Source: Anthopleura xanthogrammica
Taxonomy: Eukaryota; Cnidaria; Anthozoa; Actiniaria; Actiniidae
Assembly (NCBI GenBank): GCA_964019055.1
Contig: OZ025210.1
Location: forward strand, 16,405,332 to 16,469,331
DNA length: 64,000 nt
Direction of reading: 5' to 3'
Numbering within the stretch: position 1 is the first letter of the stretch; the number at the start of each line of letters is the position of its first letter. The translations under genes were made by a program, and so were the position numbers. The notes under the pieces were generated by a model. The model saw only the letters and a program-made list of their open reading frames with translations. It was not told the DNA's origin and did no database searches. Below are positions 48,070-60,514 of the stretch, piece after piece.

Positions 48070-49357
48070 GGTATGATCCATCTAAAACCAAAAAATTAGG
48101 TCATTTTTGACCATTTTAAGGCAAAAAGCATGGACCATAGCCCATGCCTTTGATGAATTTTCATCCATTTTCACACCTTTTTGGAAAATATGATTTATTT
48201 TTAAAGCATACCAAATAGGTCATTTTTGACCATTTTAGGGCAAAAAGCATGGACTATAGCTCATGCTTTTGATGAATTTTATCCATTTTCACACCTTTTT
48301 GGAAAATATGAATTATTTATGAAGGATGAAAAATAGGTCATTTTTGACCATTTTAAAGCAAATTTTGATGAATTTTCATCCATTTTCAAACCTGTTTGGA
48401 AAATATAAATTAATTATGAAGGATGAAAAATAAGTCATTTTTGACCAATTTAAAGCAAATTTCGATGAATTTTCATCCATTTTCACAACTTTTTGAAAAA
48501 TATGAATTATTGATGAAGGATGAAAAATAGGTCATTTTTGACCAATTTAAAGCAAAAAGCATGGACTATAGCCCATGATTTTGATGAATTTTAATCCATT
48601 TTCACACCTTTTTGGAAAATATGAATTATTTATTTATTAAGGATGAAAAATAGGTCATTTTTGACCATTTAAAGGGAAAAACCATGGACTATAGCCCATG
48701 CTTTTGATGAATTTTCATCCATTTTCACACCTTTTTGGAAAATATGATTTATATATTAAGGATGAAAAATAGGTCATTTTTGACCATTTTAAAGCAAAAA
48801 CCATGGACTATAGCAAATGCTTTTGATGAATTTTCATCCATTTTCACACCTTTTTTTAAAATATCAATTATTTATAAAGCATACCAAATAGGTCATTTTT
48901 GACCATTTTAGGGCAAAAAGCATGGACTATAGCCCATGCTTTTGATGAATTTTCATCCATTTTCACACCTTTTTGGAAAATATGATTTATTTTTAAAGGA
49001 TGAAAAATAGGTCATTTTTGACCATTTTAAGGCAAAAAGCATGGACTATAGCTCATGCTTTTGATGAATTTTTATCCATTTTCATTCCTTTTTGGAAAAT
49101 ATAAATAATTTATGAAGGATGAAAAATAAGTCATTTTTGACCATTTTAAAGCAAAAAGCATGGACTATAGCCCATGCTTTTGACGAATTTTCATCCATTT
49201 TCACACCTGTTTGGAAAATATAAATTATTTATGAAGGATGCAAAATAGGTCATTTTTGACCATCTTAAAGCAAATTTGGATGAATTTTCATCCATTTCCA
49301 TACCTTTTTGAAAAATATGAATTATATATGAAGGATGAAAAATAGGTCATTTTTGAC
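48070..49357 (+). repeat. Satellite array of 97-121 bp units, about 12 copies
   Basis: Each unit has AGGTCATTTTTGACCATTTT, CATGGACTATAGCCCATGC (partly palindromic), GATGAATTTTCATCCATTTT and CACACCTTTTTGGAAAATAT. Length variation comes from loss of the CATGGACTATAG block in some copies. Confidence 0.92.
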
Positions 49358-49606
49358 AGGTGAACAGAGGGGAACACAAGGGAACAAAGGGGAACACAGG
49401 TGAACAGAGTGTAACACAGTGAAACACAGGGGAACCGAGGGGAACACAAGGGAACAAAGGGGATCAAAGGGTAACACAGGTGAACATAGGGGATCACTGG
49501 TGAACACAGTTGAACACTGGGGAACACAGGGGATCACCAGGGATCACTGGTGAACACTGGGGAACACAGAAGAACACAGGGGATCACCAGGGAACACAGG
49601 GAAACA
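49358..49606 (+). repeat. 10-bp GGGGAACACAG minisatellite
   Basis: About 25 imperfect units of GGGGAACACA/GGTGAACACT. It abuts the satellite array directly, and a shorter block of the same unit is at 47633-47688. Confidence 0.92.
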
Positions 49607-49724
49607 TATATTTACACTACGACTTGAACTTTGTTGACAGGTTGACTGTTTGAACTTTCTACCAATAAATATGGTATTACTCAGGGTATAACTATATAAA
49701 AGAACTATCATGTGAAGCTAGGGT

Positions 49725-49797
49725 GTGGTGTAGTGGTAGGGATCAAACCTGGAATTTCAGGGGGTCTGGGTTCAAATACTGGATTCTGGATATAAGG
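49725..49797 (+). mobile_element. tRNA-like SINE head
   Basis: TGGTGTAGTGGTAGG (A box) and GGTTCAAATAC (B box) about 40 bases apart. The downstream part is poly-T rich. Confidence 0.45.
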
Positions 49798-50775
49798 CAT
49801 GGCATATAATGTTTTTTCCTTGCCATTTTTTTTTCTTTTTTTTCCTTTGGGTCTCATTTTTAATTCTATGAATTTCAGGTCCTTGATATATTTTGCATAA
49901 TTATTCTTGGTCGACTTCGTCCAGTTGTTTCAAGCATTTATTGACTGCAATTTTGATCTTTCATCATGCAGTTTTTGATATGCAAAACTGGAACTAATTA
50001 TTAACTTGCTTAATTTTCCTCCTATTTTGGTCTCCCAAATTTTTCTATCTTGTGTTGGAAAGAGCAGCCAATCAGCATCAAGAATACATGGTCATGTCTG
50101 ATTGTAGAATGCTATACATGGTTGGGTTTATAACCCCCCACCCCATTCCCTTTTTCCTGCCTACACATGGATTCCTACACACAGACAAAGGGAGGTCTCC
50201 CATGTATAGAGGGGCGGGGATGCTCTTTGGAAATTTTGAAAATGACCCCTAAAAAGGTACCAAAATTATTTCTCGTAGTCACGAGAATCTCAAGTTTCAC
50301 CCCTAAATGGTACCAAATTACACTAATTTTACAGCATTTAAGTTAGTTTTTTGTTTGAACACCCTAAAAGGTACCAAAGAACTAAAAATAACCCCTAAAA
50401 GGTACAATGAGCATCCCAGCACCTTTCTGCAAGATTTTGTAACAATGATTGAGATTTTGATAAAATGTAGGCATGGCAATGCATGCGCAATAGGCTTGGG
50501 ACATCTTCTTTAGGACTGTATGGACCCTTTTTCATGCTGCAGCCATGTTGGCTGGAACAATAGATTTTTCCCCACATAGACTCACATTCAAATGCTTCAG
50601 GACAAGGTTATGTGGGGTTAGACAATGGTTTTTATCCTGAATTAATATTGCTGCATAGACTCTCTAGCTAGGCCATAGGAGCTGCAAGTAAGTTAGAAAA
50701 CATTTCATTTTTCAAGTTTCACATATTTCAAGTGACATGAATAAATTTTCCTTTTTTCTGTTTTTCAATTCCTTT
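49798..50775. other. Subtelomeric sequence with no gene seen
   Basis: Contains a small repeat of CCCTAAAAGGTACCAAA (50249-50405). No coding evidence. Confidence 0.4.
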
Positions 50776-51023
50776 TATTTTTATTGTACTTTTTGCCCTC
50801 TGTGTAGTCAGTCATTTATCATGCACTCTCATGCAATCCATTAGAGCCATCCCAAATTCATTTATGAGAATGACAGTAGAATGGGCACATGGGTCAGACC
50901 CTTTGCTAGGGGCAAAGTTTACTTATTTTGACTGATAAAAATGGATATGTCAAGCACAATACCAATCCATATTTTAGGTTTATGGTTCCTACCTAGCAAC
51001 TTATTTGGACTTCAAGGCCTGAA
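50776..51023 (+). repeat. Subtelomeric duplicated segment, copy 2
   Basis: About 250 bp, roughly 92 percent identical by eye to 47688-47937, same orientation. Confidence 0.85.
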
Positions 51024-51619
51024 GTCAAAGCTTCAGTTGAACTCACATGATAACTGCACTCCATCTTACCAGTTACATTGAGCATTTAAGAATTTGCAAC
51101 ATATTTTAGGGGAATTTTCTGTGACTTACCTTACAAAAGGCTGTGTCTGTAAAAGATGTCTCAGTTCTGGACTTGTTGGATGGTTGAATTAACCAAAAAA
51201 TATGTTGGATCACTAAAAAAAACTACTATATTGAGGATATTACATGGGCGCGCGGAGATACAAATTTTATCTTCGAGTGTTGAAAAGATCTCTCATGAAT
51301 TATATATAATCATTATATATAATTATCAATGAAAAAGAAAAGAAAAGCTCTTTCAAGCTTTTTTCTGCTATAAGATGTAACCAAAGTGATGATATCTAAT
51401 TCACATGTGAAAATATCACATTTCTGAAATAGAGAAATATAGGTATTTCATTGATTATCATATAATAAAAGTTAATATTATTTAAAATGGACATTTGTTT
51501 AGTTTCACTGACTACTTGCCATCAGATCAAAAGAAGACAGTGTAGAATTCAGTTAAATCGTTGGTTTGTTTGACTTTGATTTTATCATACCAGCAGCGAT
51601 CTTAATGACATTTTTTCCA

Positions 51620-51885
51620 TTAGGTCATGCAAATGGTCCAAAAACGGGGTTAGGGTTAGGGTTAGGTCAAAACCGTGGGCTATAGTCCATGCTTTTTGCC
51701 TGAAAATGGCCAAAAATGATCTATATTGTATCCTTCATAAAAAATGGGCATTTTTTCAAAAGGGGTGAAAATGGCCCAAAATCGGCCAAAGCTGTGGGCT
51801 ATATTCCATGCTTTTTGCCTGAAGATGGCCTAAATGATCTATATTGTGCCCTTCATAAATAATGGGTATTTTTTCAAAATGATAG
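51620..51885 (-). repeat. Inverted, diverged copies of the satellite with an interstitial telomere tract
   Basis: GGGCTATAGTCCATGCTTTT and AAATGGCCAAAAATGATC resemble the reverse complement of the 48-kb satellite unit. GGGGTTAGGGTTAGGGTTAG at 51644-51663 lies at the left edge of the first copy. Confidence 0.65.
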
Positions 51886-52027
51886 CTATACTACTTGATC
51901 AGTATTATTTTTTCCAGCTGCATAATAACAATAGGAAGCACGATCACTTAGATATCAAATATTTGAATAATCATCTTTCTTCACTTGTGTGTTTGTTTTT
52001 GTATATGTCTGTTGTTGTGTGTATATA

Positions 52028-52425
52028 CAGTCATTGTCAAAAAGGTTGTCCTGTGAAAAAAGACTGAAAGACCAAAAGAAGTATCACGTGATGATTTGTT
52101 TATTTTTTTAAAACGATATATATTCTGGTTTCAAACTCTATAACGAACAGAGAATAATAATTATTAACTCTACTTATACAAGGATTGCTGGTATCGAGCA
52201 TTTAGAGCGAGTGTATTAGGTATCACATGACATTTCTTTTGGTCTAAATGTCTTTTTTGGTGGACAACATTAATGGCACAGGGACCGCGGAGCAGGGGGG
52301 GCTGGGGGGCTATAGCCCCCCCAATAATGGGAGCATGCCCCCAAACCCCCTAGGTCTTCCAGTATTTGGTGGTCGTTAGCCCCCCCAATCAAAATTAAGC
52401 TCCGCGGTCCCTGTGACATTGACTG
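52028..52425. mobile_element. Tc1/mariner-like MITE, copy 2, carrying a nested insertion
   Basis: Long inverted ends start CAGTCATTGTCAAAAAGGTT and mirror the right end GACATTGACTG once the nested element is removed. Inner arms share AGACCAAAAGAA. Flanked by TA on both sides. No transposase. Confidence 0.7.
52279..52413. mobile_element. 135-bp nested MITE with CAGGGACCGCGGAGC ends
   Basis: Perfect 15-bp terminal inverted repeats. The interior is C-rich (AGCCCCCCCAAT, mirrored in part). It interrupts the right arm of the Tc1-like MITE; the copy at 7.2 kb has an uninterrupted site (AATGACATTG). Confidence 0.8.
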
Positions 52426-52729
52426 TATGTATAAATATCTCTCTAAATATGTATAAATATTAAGATAAGAAAAACAAAGAGATTACACTTTCATCCCAAC
52501 AAGCCTGTTTCATGATTAACTCACTCCTCAGGGGGATTTTAATGACAAGAATACTACTAAGCGTCATTTATATACTATAAAATTTACATAATTAATGTGG
52601 CAGTAAATTTAAATGTTTTGTTCAGCTGTTACGTAGTAATGCTTTGTTTCTGTGACGGCATGAAGACACAAGTTCATTATGTTTGTTAAGTGATGACAAT
52701 TCAGGTCGGCAGATGATTAGGAATTTTTC

Positions 52730-53354
52730 TTAAGGGGGGACTTACCTATTTACCAGCCACAGTTGCTAAGAAAAGGATTTAAAAATGTCTAAGAGGTTTT
52801 TGTAAGGTTTTAAGCTCATGATGAAACCAATTGGTGAAATGGACCATTTTTTGATATGTGTGATGACGTCATCACTCTTGCATCATTAATGACGTCATAT
52901 TTCACAAAAAGTTAAAAAACAAGCATGCAATTGGTCAGTTTGACCCAAAAATAAACGAAATTATAGCTGACATGAATTGGAACAAAGTTAAGCATGGATT
53001 TTACTCTACGTTAAGAGAGTGGGAAAATATTTAGATTTAAAAAATTCAACATGGCTTGGTAGCCTGGCCTTTTCACCGTTTTCAAAAATAATGCTTAACT
53101 TTGTTTCAATTCATATCAGCTACGATTTCGCTTATTTGTGAGTCAATCCAACCAAATGCACGCTTGTTTTTTAACTTTTAATGAACTAAGACGTCATATA
53201 TTGCGTAAGAGAGATGACGTCATTGCACATATCAGAAAATGATCCATTTCACAAATTGATTTTATTTATGAAGTTATAATATAAGAAAAACATTTAGGGA
53301 TTTAAATACTTTCCATAGCAACCGTGACTGGTAAATAGGTAAGTCCCCCCTTAA
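52730..53354. mobile_element. Foldback element with TTAA flanks and about 300-bp arms
   Basis: TTAAGGGGGGACTTACCTAT at the left and ATAGGTAAGTCCCCCCTTAA at the right begin arms that mirror each other almost to the middle. Each arm contains two GACGTCAT sites; TGACGTCA is the cAMP response element. TTAA flanks suggest piggyBac-type mobilisation. No open frame. Confidence 0.8.
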
Positions 53355-54227
53355 AGGCAGAGTTTGCATCTTTTACTTGAGCTGTTGTAGGGTGAGCTTG
53401 ATGAAAGAATACACCAGGAAATAAGGTGGTCAATGTTATTGTTTTGAAGAGTCCAGATATGTTTGCTGAGTTCGGTATAGTTTCTGTGTTGTGCGTGACG
53501 GAATGATGGAGTGTGGTTTCTGTATCTTGTATGTATCTTGTATATAAATATGTATATATATGCAACCGTATAAATTATGTCCAATTAGATACCTCGTAAG
53601 TTAACATTATTATTATTGCAGTTCACAAGTATTGTCATTTTCCACCCTAAAATTTGTAATTTCATTGATTCGTGTTACCTAGTATAGCTAGATTAGGTCC
53701 TTAGTTACTCTAGGTATCCAATACCATAGTTTTTTAAATATAGATATGTAATTATTACTAATCTTTTGTAAAGCTTTTTTGGTATAAATAAATATTATTG
53801 TATTGTATAAGTATAGAAGTCATATTGTACACAGACATGCAGCACTTCACTTGCAATACGCAATGACTAGTTAAGTTTATAACTTGTTATGAATGAGTGG
53901 TAAAGACATGGGACTGCGTAGTGAACACTGCTAGGTTTTAGAAGGTTTATAAATAAATATGAGTGAAGGATTAGTGGACTTAAGCAAGTGTAAAATACTT
54001 TTTCTTACCTTAGTTCATTGCATACCATTATAATGGACTTGGAAAGCAGTTCTTGAAGCTAGAAAGGATGCTTAAAGTAAAGAAATAAATAAACTGTGTA
54101 AATTAGGAGTAAGCTCAGATGAATGACAAGCTGTCAAGTTATTGTTGTGAAATATATCCAGCAAGAAAAGGGTAATAAAACCCCCAAAAATCATTCACAA
54201 ATGGTAGTTTCTGCAGGGTTAGGAGCC
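53355..54227. other. Subtelomeric sequence with no gene seen
   Basis: AT-rich, with several AATAAATA motifs and no recognisable domain or repeat. Confidence 0.4.
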
Positions 54228-54873
54228 TTAAGGGTAAGGCACTAGAATGGAAGCCAAAACAAGCGAATTCATGTTTTATTTAGCTCAAAAACCCAACCAC
54301 GTGCAAATGGTAACGCAACGACAACCACTACGAAAACAAGCTTACGGATTTGAGAAAAAAAATAATTTTCGAAGAAGGAAAAAAGCTATAACCCACGAAC
54401 TAAATACGTAGAAGGAAAGAAATAATGTTTACTTTGATATTTGGATAGCTTAATGTAGTATAGGAGGTTTTGTTACCAGATAAAAGCGAGTGTTTTTGTA
54501 CAGGGTGCAGGAAAGACACACTACATTAGTATTAAGAAGCGTAAATAAAATATTTAAGCTAAAGAAACGTAGTTTGTGGAAAAACTCTTGAGCCTTAAGG
54601 GTAAACGAGTAGAATGGCAGCAAAAACAAGCGAATTCATGTGTTTTTTAGCTCGAAAACCCAACCACGTGCAAATGGTAAGAGAACGACAAGCACTACGA
54701 CGACAAGCTTTCGTTTGTAACGGGGAAAAAAGTAATTTTCGAATGAGGAAAAAAGCTGTAACCCACGAACTAAATACGTAGAAGGAAAGAAATAATGTTT
54801 GTGTTGGAGTTTGCACAGTTTAATTTAGAATAGGAGGTTTTGTTACCTGATAAAAGCGAGTGTTTGTTTGCAG
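54228..54873 (+). repeat. Direct repeat, two copies of about 280 bp
   Basis: Copies 54228-54505 and 54592-54873 share CAAGCGAATTCATG, CCCAACCACGTGCAAATGG, ACCCACGAACTAAATACG, TAGAAGGAAAGAAATAATG, AGGAGGTTTTGTTACC and GATAAAAGCGAGTG. Possible LTR-like or simple tandem duplication. Confidence 0.75.
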
Positions 54874-54889
54874 TCAGTCATCAGATTGC

Positions 54890-55750
54890 CATCAGGTGAG
54901 TGAGCGAGACGAAAGACGTGAAGTGTGCTCGGTGTGTGGTCGGTGTGTGGTCGGTGTGCCTATGATTAGAACCGACAGGCTTTGCGGTCACTCGCTTGCT
55001 GAAATGGGGTATGGAGTAGTCGGAACGAGGGACCTGAGGACATCATGAAGTCCTATGAGGGTTTAAATCCGTGTGAACACGAAGAACTGTGTTCGCACCT
55101 GCCGCTCGTAGGACGGGGAAGGAAACTTTTTCGGCAAAGATCGGGAGAAAAGTCGGTTCATTCCGATGTGAATGTGAGTCCTACGAATGTAGCAGGGGCC
55201 CTCGTTGTCGACCTCGTCTTAGACCAACTTTGTAGAACAATACTAAATTTTTGGAGCAGGGTAGGGTTAAGCGGCGAGTGTTTTGGCGTGTTGGTCAAAG
55301 ACTTAGTATATATTTTACGGTGCTTGGGATGACGGTTATTCCACGCGACTTTCCCTTAATGGTGGGTACCCTGTGGTTGTTCTTGCTGCCATCCATAAGG
55401 CCCTGGGGGCGACTGCTATTTCTACTGCAGTGTTCGTGGATCTACTGCAGGGTTGCTGGAACTACGTAGAGGCTTCGATATGCTCCCTCACGGGCTGGTT
55501 CTCGTTGTTTGTTTTTGTTTTTGTTTTCAAGGCAATAAAGAGTTTATATACCATATATATTCCACAGGTTTGTGGACGGGGGTTCTTTCATATGTATTGC
55601 ACAGGGGGTTTATTTCAAGCAGCCTTCTCGGTCAATACGTGCTAGATCGTGTAGGTACTTCGTGGGTGAACCTACTCTACATCTACAACAAGGTCGTCCA
55701 TCGATGTTCAAGTCGCACTAGAAGGACCCTAGAAGACACTACGATATAGA
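54890..55750 (+). pseudogene. GC-richer segment with possible decayed reverse-transcriptase core
   Basis: Base composition is clearly higher in GC than the flanks. One frame reads LAAIHKALGATAISTAVFVDL (near 55377-55445) and another RRGFDMLPHGLV shortly after, like an RT motif A (VFVDL...AFD-x-x-P-H-x-L) split by a short insertion or frame change. The remainder is not recognised. Confidence 0.4.
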
Positions 55751-55799
55751 ACAATACTCTACAATATTTATATAACATACAACAGCCTTCACCTTCTTG

Positions 55800-55915
55800 C
55801 ACTGCAGGGCCCCTTCTTGCAATGCAGGGTTCCTTCTTGCAATGCAGGGTTCCTTCTTGCAATGCAGGGTTCCTTCTTGCAATACAGGGCTCCTTCTTGC
55901 AATACAGGGCACCTC
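55800..55915 (+). repeat. 20-21 bp minisatellite, 6 copies
   Basis: CCTTCTTGCAATGCAGGGTT repeated, with ATACAGGGCT variants. Confidence 0.92.
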
Positions 55916-55919
55916 GACA

Positions 55920-56668
55920 ACAGCCTTCGCTATGCACTCTACTGTGCTCTACTGTACTCTACTGTACCATACTGTACCTTACCCTACAATTCTTTACTGT
56001 ACTCTACTATACTATACTGTACCCTACTATACAGTACCTTACCCTACTGTACCTTACCCTACGATACTATACTATACTGTACTATACTGTACTATACTGT
56101 ACTATACTATACTATACTATACTCACTATACAATACTCACTATACTGTACCCTACCCTACAATACAATACTGTACTCTACTGTACTATACTGTACTCTAC
56201 TGTACTCTACTGTACTCTACTGTACTATACTGTACCCTACTATACTGTACCCTACTATACTATACTATACTATACTATACGTCACTATACTATAGCATAC
56301 GTCACTATACGTCACTATACGTCACAATACGTCACTATACGATATTATACGTCACTACACTATACTATACGTCACTATACGTCACATACGTCACTATACT
56401 AAACCATACGTCACTATACGTCACTCTACGTCACAATATAATACCATACGTCACTATACGTCACTCTACGTCACTATACTATACAATACGTCACTATACT
56501 ATACTATACGTCACTATACGTCACAATACTAAGTAATACGTCACTATACGTCACTATACGTCACAATACTATACAATACGTCACTATACTATACAATACG
56601 TCACTATACTATACCATACGTCACTATACGTCACTATACGTCACTCTACGTCACTATACTATACAATG
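55920..56668 (+). repeat. 5/10-bp satellite: ACTATACTGT then ACGTCACTAT
   Basis: The left part is built from CTATA/CTGTA pentamers. The right part switches to tandem ACGTCACTAT. All plus-strand frames are largely open, giving Tyr/Thr/Leu-rich nonsense. Confidence 0.95.
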
Positions 56669-58059
56669 AACAACAACAACAGTGGTTATAGCACAAGATA
56701 AGTGGTCCCAAGGCCCACGGGTTAGGTTTAGGGTTAGAATTTGGGTAGACTTTCCAATGACAACAACAACAGCAGTGGTCATAGCAGAAGCATAGTGGTC
56801 CAAAGGCCAGAGGGTTAGGTTTAGGGTTAGGATTTGGGCAGACTATCTAATAAAAAAAACAACAACAGTGGTTCATAGCACAAGCACAGTGGTCCAAAGG
56901 CCTACAGGTTAGGTTTAGGGGAAGTATTTGGGCAGACTTTCCAATGACGACGACAACAACAACAGTGGTTCATACCACAAGCATAGTGGTCCACAGGCCC
57001 AGAGGGTTAGGTTTAGGGAAAGTATTTGGGCAGACTTTCTAATGACAACGACAACAGTGGTCATAGCACAAGCATGATGGAAAAAGCTTTCGTAGATGAA
57101 TGGCATTTTACTCAGGTTTAAATTCACGTTCGAGGAATAAAAACCACATCCCTAGGGGTTAGGTTTAGGGTAAAGAGTTTGGATAGTCTTTGCAATCTTA
57201 CAACACAGGCTTCAATAGAGATGGCAGTATTTTCTCTCAATAGCCTTGTCCTATCCTATCAATAAACTTCAAGGCCCTGGGGTTAGGTTTAGGGAAAGTA
57301 TTTGGGAAGACTTTCCAATGACAACAACAACAACAGTGGTCCAAAGGCCTACGGGTTAGGTTTAGGCTAAATATTTGGGTAGACTTTCCAATGACAACAA
57401 CAGGGTTCATACCACAAGCACACTGGTCCCAAGGCCCACGGGTTAGGTTTAGGGTAAATATTTGGGTAGTCTCTCTAATGACAACAACAGCTACTGGCCA
57501 AACCACAAGCATAGTGGTCTAAAGGCCCACGGGTTAGGTTTAGGGGAAATATTTGGGCAGACTTTCTAATGACAACGACAGTGGTCATAGCACAAGCATG
57601 ATGGAAAAAGCTTTCGTAGATGAATGGCATTTTACTCAGGTTTAAATTCACGTTCGAGGAATAAAACCCACATCCCTAGGGGTTAGGTTTAGGGTAAAGA
57701 GTTTCCATAGTCTTTGCAATCCTATAACAGGCTTCAATAGAGATGGCAGTATTTTCTCTCAATAGCCTTGTCCTATCCTATCAATAAACTTCAAGGCCCT
57801 GGGGTTAGGGTTAGGGGAAAGAGTTTGGATAGTCTTTGTAATCTTACAACACAGTCTTCAATAGAGATGGCAGTATTTTCTCTCAATAGCCTTGTCCTAT
57901 CCTATCAATAAACTTCAAGGCCCTGGGGTTAGGTTTAGGGGGAAGAGTTGGATAGTCTTTGTAATCTTACAACACAGTATTCAGTAAAGATATACCAGTA
58001 TTTTTATTAGGCTCGACAACAAGTTCCAAGTGCCCTAGCCTGGGCAAATTGAGGCTAAA

Positions 58060-58562
58060 GATTAGATATGACAGTCTCTGCAGCAATACTCTATGCAGCA
58101 ATGGTCTCTGCAGCAATAGTCTACACAGCAATAGTCTCTGCAGCAATAGTCTCTGCCGCAACGGTCTCTGCAGCAAGAGTCTGAGCAGCAACGGTCTCTG
58201 CAGCAATGACAGTCTCTGCAGCAACAGTCTTTGCAGCAATAGTCTATGCCGCAAAATAGTCTCTGCAGCAACGGTCTCTGCAGCAATAGTATTTGCAGCA
58301 ACGACAGTCTTCAGCAGTCTCGTGAGCTTCGTCCATCCTGGAAAAGAAATGTCCGTGAGCAAGAGCATCGTAAACAGGCACTCTAGGCATTCGCCTTACC
58401 ATACATTTCAACTAGTTCCGCTCACCCAGACATTCCACTCTATACTCCATCCAAACCCTCACCCTGAACCTAACCCTAAACCTAACCCTAACCCTAACCC
58501 TAAACCTAACCCTAAACCTAAACCTAAACCTAACCCTAACCCTAAAGCCGAACGCCAGACCC
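58060..58562 (+). repeat. GTCTCTGCAGCAA minisatellite and CCCTAA-type block, copy 1
   Basis: Tandem GTCTCTGCAGCAATA, then AGTCTCGTGAGCTTCGTCC, GGCACTCTAGGCATTCGCC, then CCTAAC/CCTAAA telomere-like repeats at 58457-58546. Copies of the block are near 59120-59505 and 60515-60850. Confidence 0.88.
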
Positions 58563-59119
58563 CCTAAACACCTACCCCATCCCAACCCTATATCCTAACA
58601 ATACCCCGAAATCTGACTCCCTAGCACCCACGGGTTAGGGTTAGGGGAAGTATTTGGGTAGTCTTTCTAATGACAACGACAACAGTGGTCATAGCACAAG
58701 CATGATGGAAAAAGCTTTCGTAGATGAATGGCATTTTACTCAGGTTTAATATAAGACAAGGTTCGAGGAATAAAGTCCAAATCCCTAGGGGTTAGGTTTA
58801 GGGGAAAGAGTTTGGATAGTCTTTGCAATCGTATAACAGGCTTCAATAGAGATGGCAGCACTTCTTTTCAATAAACTTCAAGGCCCCGAGGTTAGGTTTA
58901 GGGTGAGGATTTGGATAGTCTTTGTAATATTATAACACAGTATTCAGTAAAGATGGCAGTATTTTCTCTCAATAGCCTCAATAAACTTCAAGTCATCGGG
59001 GTTAGGTTTAGGGGGAAGAGTTGGATAGTCTTTGTAATCTTACAACACAGTATTCAGTAATAAAGATAGCAGATATCCATATCCCCTGGCCGAGGTCAGG
59101 TTTAAGCTAAGAGATTAGT

Positions 59120-59505
59120 CTTTGCAGCAATAGTCCTTGCAGCAATGGTCTTTGCAGTGATAGTCTCTCAGCAACAGTCTCTGCAGCAATAGTCTATACA
59201 GCAACAGCCTTTACAGCAATGGTCTCTGCAGCAATGACAGTCTCTGCAGCAATGGTCTCTGCAGCAATGACAGTCTTCAGCAGTCTCGTCAGCTTCGTTC
59301 ATCCTCGAAAAGAAATGTGTGTCAGCAAGAGCATCGTAAACAGGCACTCTAGGCATTCGCCTTACCATACAATTCAACTGGTTCCGCTCACCCACACATT
59401 CCACTCTATACTCCATCCAAACCCTTACCCTAAACCTAACCCTGAACCTAACCCTAACCCTAACCCTAAACCTAAACCTAAACCTAACCCTAAAGCCGAA
59501 CGCCA
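59120..59505 (+). repeat. GTCTCTGCAGCAA/CCCTAA block, copy 2
   Basis: Same order as copy 1, with the reverse-orientation telomere-like tract at 59421-59493. Confidence 0.88.
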
Positions 59506-60514
59506 GACCCCCTAAATACCTACCCCATCCCAACCCTATATCCTAACATTACCCCGGCATCTGACTCCCTAGCACCCACGGGTTAGGTTTAGGGCAAATA
59601 TATGGGCAGACTTTCTAATGACAACGACAACAGTGGTCATAGCACAAGCATGATGGAAAAAGCTTTCGTAGATGAATGGCATTTTACTCAGGTTTAATAT
59701 AAGACAAGGTTCGAGGAATGAAGTCCAAAGGCCCACGGGTTAGGTTTAGGGTAAATATTTGGGTAGACTTTCTAATGACAACAACAGTGGTTCATACCAC
59801 AAGCAAAGTGGTCCAAAGGCCTACGGGTTAGGTTTAGGGAAAGTATTTGGGCAGACTTTCTATAGACAACAACAACAGTGGTCATAGCAGAAGCACAATG
59901 GTCCAAAGGCCTAGGGGTTAGGTTTAGGGTAAAGAATTTGGGAAGACTTTCTTATAATGACAACAACAGTGCTTATAGCAGAAGCATACTGGTTCCAAGC
60001 CCCAAAGGGTTAGGTTTAGGGTAAATATTTGGGCAGACCTTCTAATGACAACGACAACAGTGGTCATAGCACAAGCATGATGGAAAAAGCTTTCGTAGAT
60101 GAATGGCATTTTACTCAGGTTTAATATAAGACAAGGTTCGAGGAATAAAGTCCAAATCCCTAGGGGTTAGGTTTAGGGGAAAGAGTTTGGATAGTCTTTG
60201 CAATCGTATAACAGGCTTCAATAGAGATGGCAGCACTTCTTTTCAATAAACTTCAAGGCCCCGAGGTTAGGTTTAGGGTGAGGATTTGGATAGTCTTTGT
60301 AATATTATAACACAGTATTCAGTAAAGATGGCAGTATTTTCTCTCAATAGCCTCAATAAACTTCAAGTCATCGGGGTTAGGTTTAGGGGGAAGAGTTGGA
60401 TAGTCTTTGCAATCTTACAGCACAGTCTTCAGTAAAGATATAACAGCAGTATTTTTATTAGGCTCGACAACAAATTCAAAGTCCCCTAGCTGAGATTAGG
60501 TAAAGGCAAAAGTC

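Noticed and set aside
54860..55332. Open frames in the GC-rich segment as a possible cellular gene
   Set aside because: No domain recognised, no splice structure, and partial resemblance is to reverse transcriptase; treated as a remnant.
55797..56536. Tyr/Thr/Leu-rich frames up to 239 codons
   Set aside because: Simple-sequence satellite lacking stops; not a protein.
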